From an uncultured Bacteroidota bacterium (GTDB taxonomy: Bacteria; Bacteroidota; Bacteroidia; Chitinophagales; Chitinophagaceae): DNA of 7,833 nucleotides. The stretch is from contig CAINOM010000185.1 in assembly GCA_903851455.1 (NCBI GenBank), positions 1 through 7,833 of the forward strand, in the 5' to 3' direction. Below are positions 5,558-7,833 of the stretch, one piece after another. A program made the position numbers and the translations under genes. Under the pieces are notes generated by a model, which searched no databases, was not told the DNA's origin, and saw only the letters and a list, made by a program, of their open reading frames with translations. Every line of letters starts with the position of its first letter. The stretch's first letter is position 1.

Positions 5558-6388
5558 TTACCTGTATTTTACCTCTATGGCGTGAAACTCGATAAGCGGC
5601 TTTAAAAATTCCTCGAGTTTGTAAACGCTAAGCTGGCTGGCTGCATCGCAAAGCGCCTTTTCAGGTTCCGGATGGGTTTCAATAAAGATACCATCGACAC
5701 CTGCTGCAACACCTGCATAACTAAGCACTGGCAAAAACTCCTTGGCCCCACCTTTAGCATCTGCGCTTGGGATACCATATTTGCGTATAGAATGTGTAAT
5801 ATCAAACACAACAGGATAACCGAGCTGCGCCATATGATAGAAACTACGGGGATCAACGACAAGGTCATTATACCCCATAGTATAGCCGCGCTCGGTAAGA
5901 ATGATCTGATCGTTGCCGCTTTCCAGGCATTTGGTAACCGGATGCTTCATATTCTCTGGGGCCAGAAACTGACCGTGCTTGATATTGACAACCTTGCCCG
6001 TCTTCGCCGCCGCTACCATAAGACCTGATTGCATACATAGGTAAGCAGGTATCTGCAGTATGTCGCAAACCTCGGCAACCGGCGCCGCATGATCGGGATA
6101 GTGAATATCGGTCAGAAGCGTAAAGCCAAATTGCTCCTTTACTTTGGCAAGTACCTTGAGGCCTTTATCGAGTCCCGGGCCGTCATAGTATTTCAGGCTG
6201 CTGCGATTGTCTTTTAAAAATGAGGACTTGTAAATGATAGGTATATTCAGCTTCTCGCTGACCTCGCGTAGCTTTTCAGCCGTTTTCATCATTATGCTCT
6301 CTTCTTCTATAACGCACGGTCCTGATATCAGGAAAAGTTCATCGGCTCCGCAGCTTATATTACCTACTTGTATCTTTTTCTTACTCAT
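5558..6388 (-). CDS. kdsA: 3-deoxy-8-phosphooctulonate synthase (Kdo-8-P synthase), metal-dependent type
   Basis: A 276-residue protein of normal KdsA length. It condenses phosphoenolpyruvate with arabinose 5-phosphate to Kdo 8-phosphate in the cytoplasm. It belongs to the metal-dependent class: Cys25 in SGPCVIE, His199, Glu237 and Asp248 correspond to the four ligands of the Aquifex enzyme, whereas E. coli KdsA has Asn in place of the Cys. Other motifs kept are YKSSF (53-57) with Lys54, Lys59, NRSS (61-64), TDIH (93-96), AAAKTG (126-131), LTERG (164-168), DLVVD (175-179) and ETHPEPEKAL (237-246). Two signatures are altered: the usual KANRS is KDNRS (Asp60), and the usual RQTDL is MQSGL (119-123). 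Whether these change the acceptor sugar is unknown. The gene lies 57 nt after the kdnB-like gene and 53 nt before the transaldolase-CBS gene, all on the same strand. Confidence 0.92.
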   Translation of the reverse strand: MSKKKIQVGNISCGADELFLISGPCVIEEESIMMKTAEKLREVSEKLNIPIIYKSSFLKDNRSSLKYYDGPGLDKGLKVLAKVKEQFGFTLLTDIHYPDHAAPVAEVCDILQIPAYLCMQSGLMVAAAKTGKVVNIKHGQFLAPENMKHPVTKCLESGNDQIILTERGYTMGYNDLVVDPRSFYHMAQLGYPVVFDITHSIRKYGIPSADAKGGAKEFLPVLSYAGVAAGVDGIFIETHPEPEKALCDAASQLSVYKLEEFLKPLIEFHAIEVKYR

Positions 6389-6410
6389 GATCTTAGTTTT
6401 TAGCCTAATT

Positions 6411-6438
6411 GGTGTCCAGCATAAAGATGTTGGGCACC
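6411..6438. other. Imperfect hairpin between the kdnB-like gene and kdsA
   Basis: GGTG, CCA and CAT (6411-6422) pair with ATG, TGG and CACC (6427-6438) around a 4-nt loop. As minus-strand RNA, the operon sense, two C-A mismatches interrupt the stem; as plus-strand RNA they become G-U pairs and the stem is a continuous 12 bp. No U-tract follows, so it is probably not a terminator. It could modulate mRNA processing or expression of kdsA, whose ATG is 22 nt further on. Confidence 0.35.
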
Positions 6439-6445
6439 GACCTCG

Positions 6446-7525
6446 CTACATTCTTTTATAAAGTTCTTTAATAGTATCGATCGTTACCTTCTCTTTCCAA
6501 TCAGCGCCAATAGCGTGGTTCCACATATGCGGGAGATTGTATGCGACTTCGGCCATGGCAGTAATTGTTTCATCTGTCCAGCCTTTGCTTAAGCCCTGCG
6601 GTAACTCTACCTTGTGTGTCTTCAGCATTTGTTTCAGTTCTGCAACCCCTTCGCCATAATAATCCTCCAGGTGCTGGAACGCGAGACAATTGGCGTAGCA
6701 ATGCTTTTCGCCAAGTATCTTAGACAGACCGTAAGACAGCGCATGACATACACCCACCTCTGAATAAGTAAGACTAAGGCCGCCCATCATAGATGCCACC
6801 ATCAGCTTATCATCATTATCCGGTGTCTGGCCTGAGTGCTCGCCAAGGTATATCTCCCGACAAAGCTTCAGTGATTGCTCCGCGTATGCATGACTATACG
6901 CATTATTCAACGTACCGTTTTCAGACTCTATGCAGTGTATGTAGGTATCCATACCTGTATACAGCCATTTATCAACAGGAACCGAAGCGATAAGCTCAGG
7001 GTCTAGTATCACCTGGTTAAAAACGGTCCAGTCACATTTTAGTCCCAACTTTTTTACCGGCCCTGTAAGCACCGCAGTCATAGATACTTCAGCACCTGTG
7101 CCTGAAATGGTTGGTACTCCAAGATGATATATACCCGGCTTTTTGATGAGGTTCAGGCCCTGGTATAAGACTGAGGAGCCTTCATTGGTAAACATCAATG
7201 AGATGGCTTTGGCAATATCCATTATAGAGCCGCCCCCTATCCCTACCACACCTGCCGGCAGGCCTTTTGCAGAGCGTATTTCATCCCGCAGGCTGTCGAT
7301 CTGATCCGTAGTTGGTTCATGAGGATCTACATCAATAAAACGGATAACATCATCGGCCGACGCAGGAATGCGTTTTTCAAGCTCCTTCCCTTTAAAGTAG
7401 TTATCCACTACAAAAAGAAAGAACTTATCATTCTCGTTGCGCTTCTCAGCGAGTATGCCTTCCATATTGGCAAAGCTTCCTCTTCCGAAAACGACCTTAT
7501 CTATATTCTTGAAATTCTTGTGCAT
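6446..7525 (-). CDS. kdnB: Iron-containing alcohol dehydrogenase family, Kdo 8-oxidase-like
   Basis: A 359-residue protein of the group III (iron-type) alcohol dehydrogenase family. Numbered from the ATG at 7525, it has the dinucleotide motif GGGS at 97-100, the ISGTGAE segment at 140-146, and a full set of metal ligands: Asp193 and His197 (DTYIH), His261 (GVCHALSYG) and His275 (EKHCYAN). In the Shewanella pathway KdnB oxidises C8 of Kdo to an aldehyde, which KdnA then aminates. I assign this function from the family together with the neighbours, an aminotransferase end upstream and kdsA and kdsB downstream, not from sequence alone. Other iron-type dehydrogenases are possible but would make less sense here. 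An in-frame TTG at 7531 could add two residues; I prefer the ATG, which begins MHKNF. The gene follows the aminotransferase by 39 nt, a gap that contains a tandem repeat. Confidence 0.8.
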   Translation of the reverse strand: MHKNFKNIDKVVFGRGSFANMEGILAEKRNENDKFFLFVVDNYFKGKELEKRIPASADDVIRFIDVDPHEPTTDQIDSLRDEIRSAKGLPAGVVGIGGGSIMDIAKAISLMFTNEGSSVLYQGLNLIKKPGIYHLGVPTISGTGAEVSMTAVLTGPVKKLGLKCDWTVFNQVILDPELIASVPVDKWLYTGMDTYIHCIESENGTLNNAYSHAYAEQSLKLCREIYLGEHSGQTPDNDDKLMVASMMGGLSLTYSEVGVCHALSYGLSKILGEKHCYANCLAFQHLEDYYGEGVAELKQMLKTHKVELPQGLSKGWTDETITAMAEVAYNLPHMWNHAIGADWKEKVTIDTIKELYKRM

Positions 7526-7530
7526 TCGCA

Positions 7531-7558
7531 AAGTAAAAATTCAAAAGTAAAAATTCAA
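7531..7558. repeat. Two exact tandem copies of a 14-bp AT-rich unit
   Basis: AAGTAAAAATTCAA occurs at 7531-7544 and again at 7545-7558, filling most of the 39-nt gap between the kdnA-like stop and the kdnB-like ATG. On the coding strand it reads as two TTTGAATTTTTA cores. The same 12-mer also occurs once on the plus strand at 3148-3159, in the divergent promoter region. It may be an internal promoter or leader element, or simply slippage-prone AT-rich DNA. Confidence 0.6.
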
Positions 7559-7564
7559 AAAGCC

Positions 7565-7833
7565 TTACATGGCCGGCACTAAAGAAGCTTTTTTCACTGC
7601 GTTTGAAATATTGATTGCCAGCGCTTTCATCTCTTCATCAGTCCAGGTGCACCTAACACCGAAAGAAATAAGGCGGCCAATAACTTCCTGCGACTTTGGC
7701 AAATCCAGTTTAGTGTAATCCTGTGGCATGCCCAGTACCTGCGCTGGTAGCTTCGACGCAGTTCTCATGTTTTTCAGATGATCCCATTGGTTGACGAAAT
7801 GGTACATATTGGTGTACCAATAGTTGAAGCCGC
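7565..7833 (-). CDS. kdnA: C-terminal part of a DegT/AHBA-family aminotransferase, Kdo8N-forming (partial)
   Basis: An open frame that ends at 7565 and runs off the right edge. Upstream of its first ATG at 7807 it continues without a stop (residues GFNYWYTN), so this is the 3' end of a longer gene and not an 80-residue protein. About 88 residues are visible. The pattern, a LDLPKSQEVIGRLISFGV segment, then a WTDEEMKALA stretch and a final helix, matches the C-terminal end of PLP-dependent sugar aminotransferases of the DegT/DnrJ/EryC1/StrS type. The PLP-binding lysine lies outside the window. Its position just before a kdnB-like gene, with kdsA and kdsB following, suggests 8-amino-3,8-dideoxy-manno-octulosonate aminotransferase (KdnA), which aminates the C8 aldehyde made by KdnB. 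The assignment rests more on context than on the visible residues. The operon promoter must lie beyond the right edge. Confidence 0.65.
   Translation of the reverse strand, partial: GFNYWYTNMYHFVNQWDHLKNMRTASKLPAQVLGMPQDYTKLDLPKSQEVIGRLISFGVRCTWTDEEMKALAINISNAVKKASLVPAM

Noticed and set aside
5868..6068. Shadow frame inside kdsA reading MYAIRSYG, a peptide reminiscent of translated loxP linker artefacts
   Set aside because: The underlying bases do not match loxP closely (several differences in the 23-nt core), and the kdsA frame continues across the site with good homology on both sides. It is taken as coincidence, though a re-read would also confirm the MQSGL variant.
7565..7807. A stand-alone 80-residue protein starting at 7807
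   Set aside because: The frame is open upstream to the window edge, with residues that fit the same family, so the ATG at 7807 is internal to a longer aminotransferase gene.
1..7833. CRISPR arrays, tRNA or rRNA genes, insertion sequences
   Set aside because: No regularly spaced direct repeats, no cloverleaf-like segments, no conserved rRNA text and no transposase-like frame or terminal inverted repeats were seen.

Overview
The window looks like chromosomal DNA of a Bacteroidetes bacterium, probably of the Chitinophagaceae/Sphingobacteriia type. This is inferred from several signs: no Shine-Dalgarno-like leaders, AT-rich intergenic DNA around mid-GC genes, promoter-like TTTG/TAnnTTT elements, a short AATC-periodic leader repeat, and the gene families present. 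The genus cannot be fixed from the sequence alone.

Left part (1-3229). A small exported protein, probably an outer-membrane beta-barrel, is followed by an intergenic region packed with small palindromes. Next comes a two-HKD phospholipase D/cardiolipin-synthase-like enzyme (ClsB type). This gene runs tail to tail, with only 4 nt between, into a membrane-bound YdjM/DUF457 predicted metal-dependent hydrolase on the opposite strand. Both of the latter are envelope-type genes, but nothing ties them to one pathway.

Middle (3109-3731). A 121-nt divergent region separates the YdjM-like gene from a small secreted protein that is very rich in Cys, His, Trp and Gly and that I cannot assign to a family. 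A strong 16-bp hairpin lies between this gene and the converging operon and should stop transcription from both sides.

Right part (3732-7833, all minus strand). A compact five-gene operon, read from the right edge inwards: the C-terminal end of a DegT/AHBA-type aminotransferase (kdnA-like, cut by the window edge), an iron-type alcohol dehydrogenase (kdnB-like), Kdo-8-phosphate synthase (kdsA), a transaldolase fused to two CBS domains, and CMP-Kdo synthetase (kdsB). KdnA and KdnB are the enzymes that turn Kdo into 8-amino-Kdo (Kdo8N) in Shewanella, so the set reads as a pathway to CMP-Kdo8N for lipopolysaccharide.

The most interesting point is the fourth gene. The usual source of arabinose 5-phosphate, the isomerase KdsD (SIS domain plus CBS pair), is not in the operon. 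In its place is a transaldolase/FSA-like barrel carrying a CBS pair with the KdsD-type GIFTDGDLRR motif. The barrel keeps the Schiff-base lysine, but several active-site positions are changed, and the neighbouring KdsA also departs from two family signatures. This suggests an alternative or regulated way of feeding the Kdo pathway, or a different acceptor sugar. KdsC (Kdo-8-P phosphatase) is not in the window.
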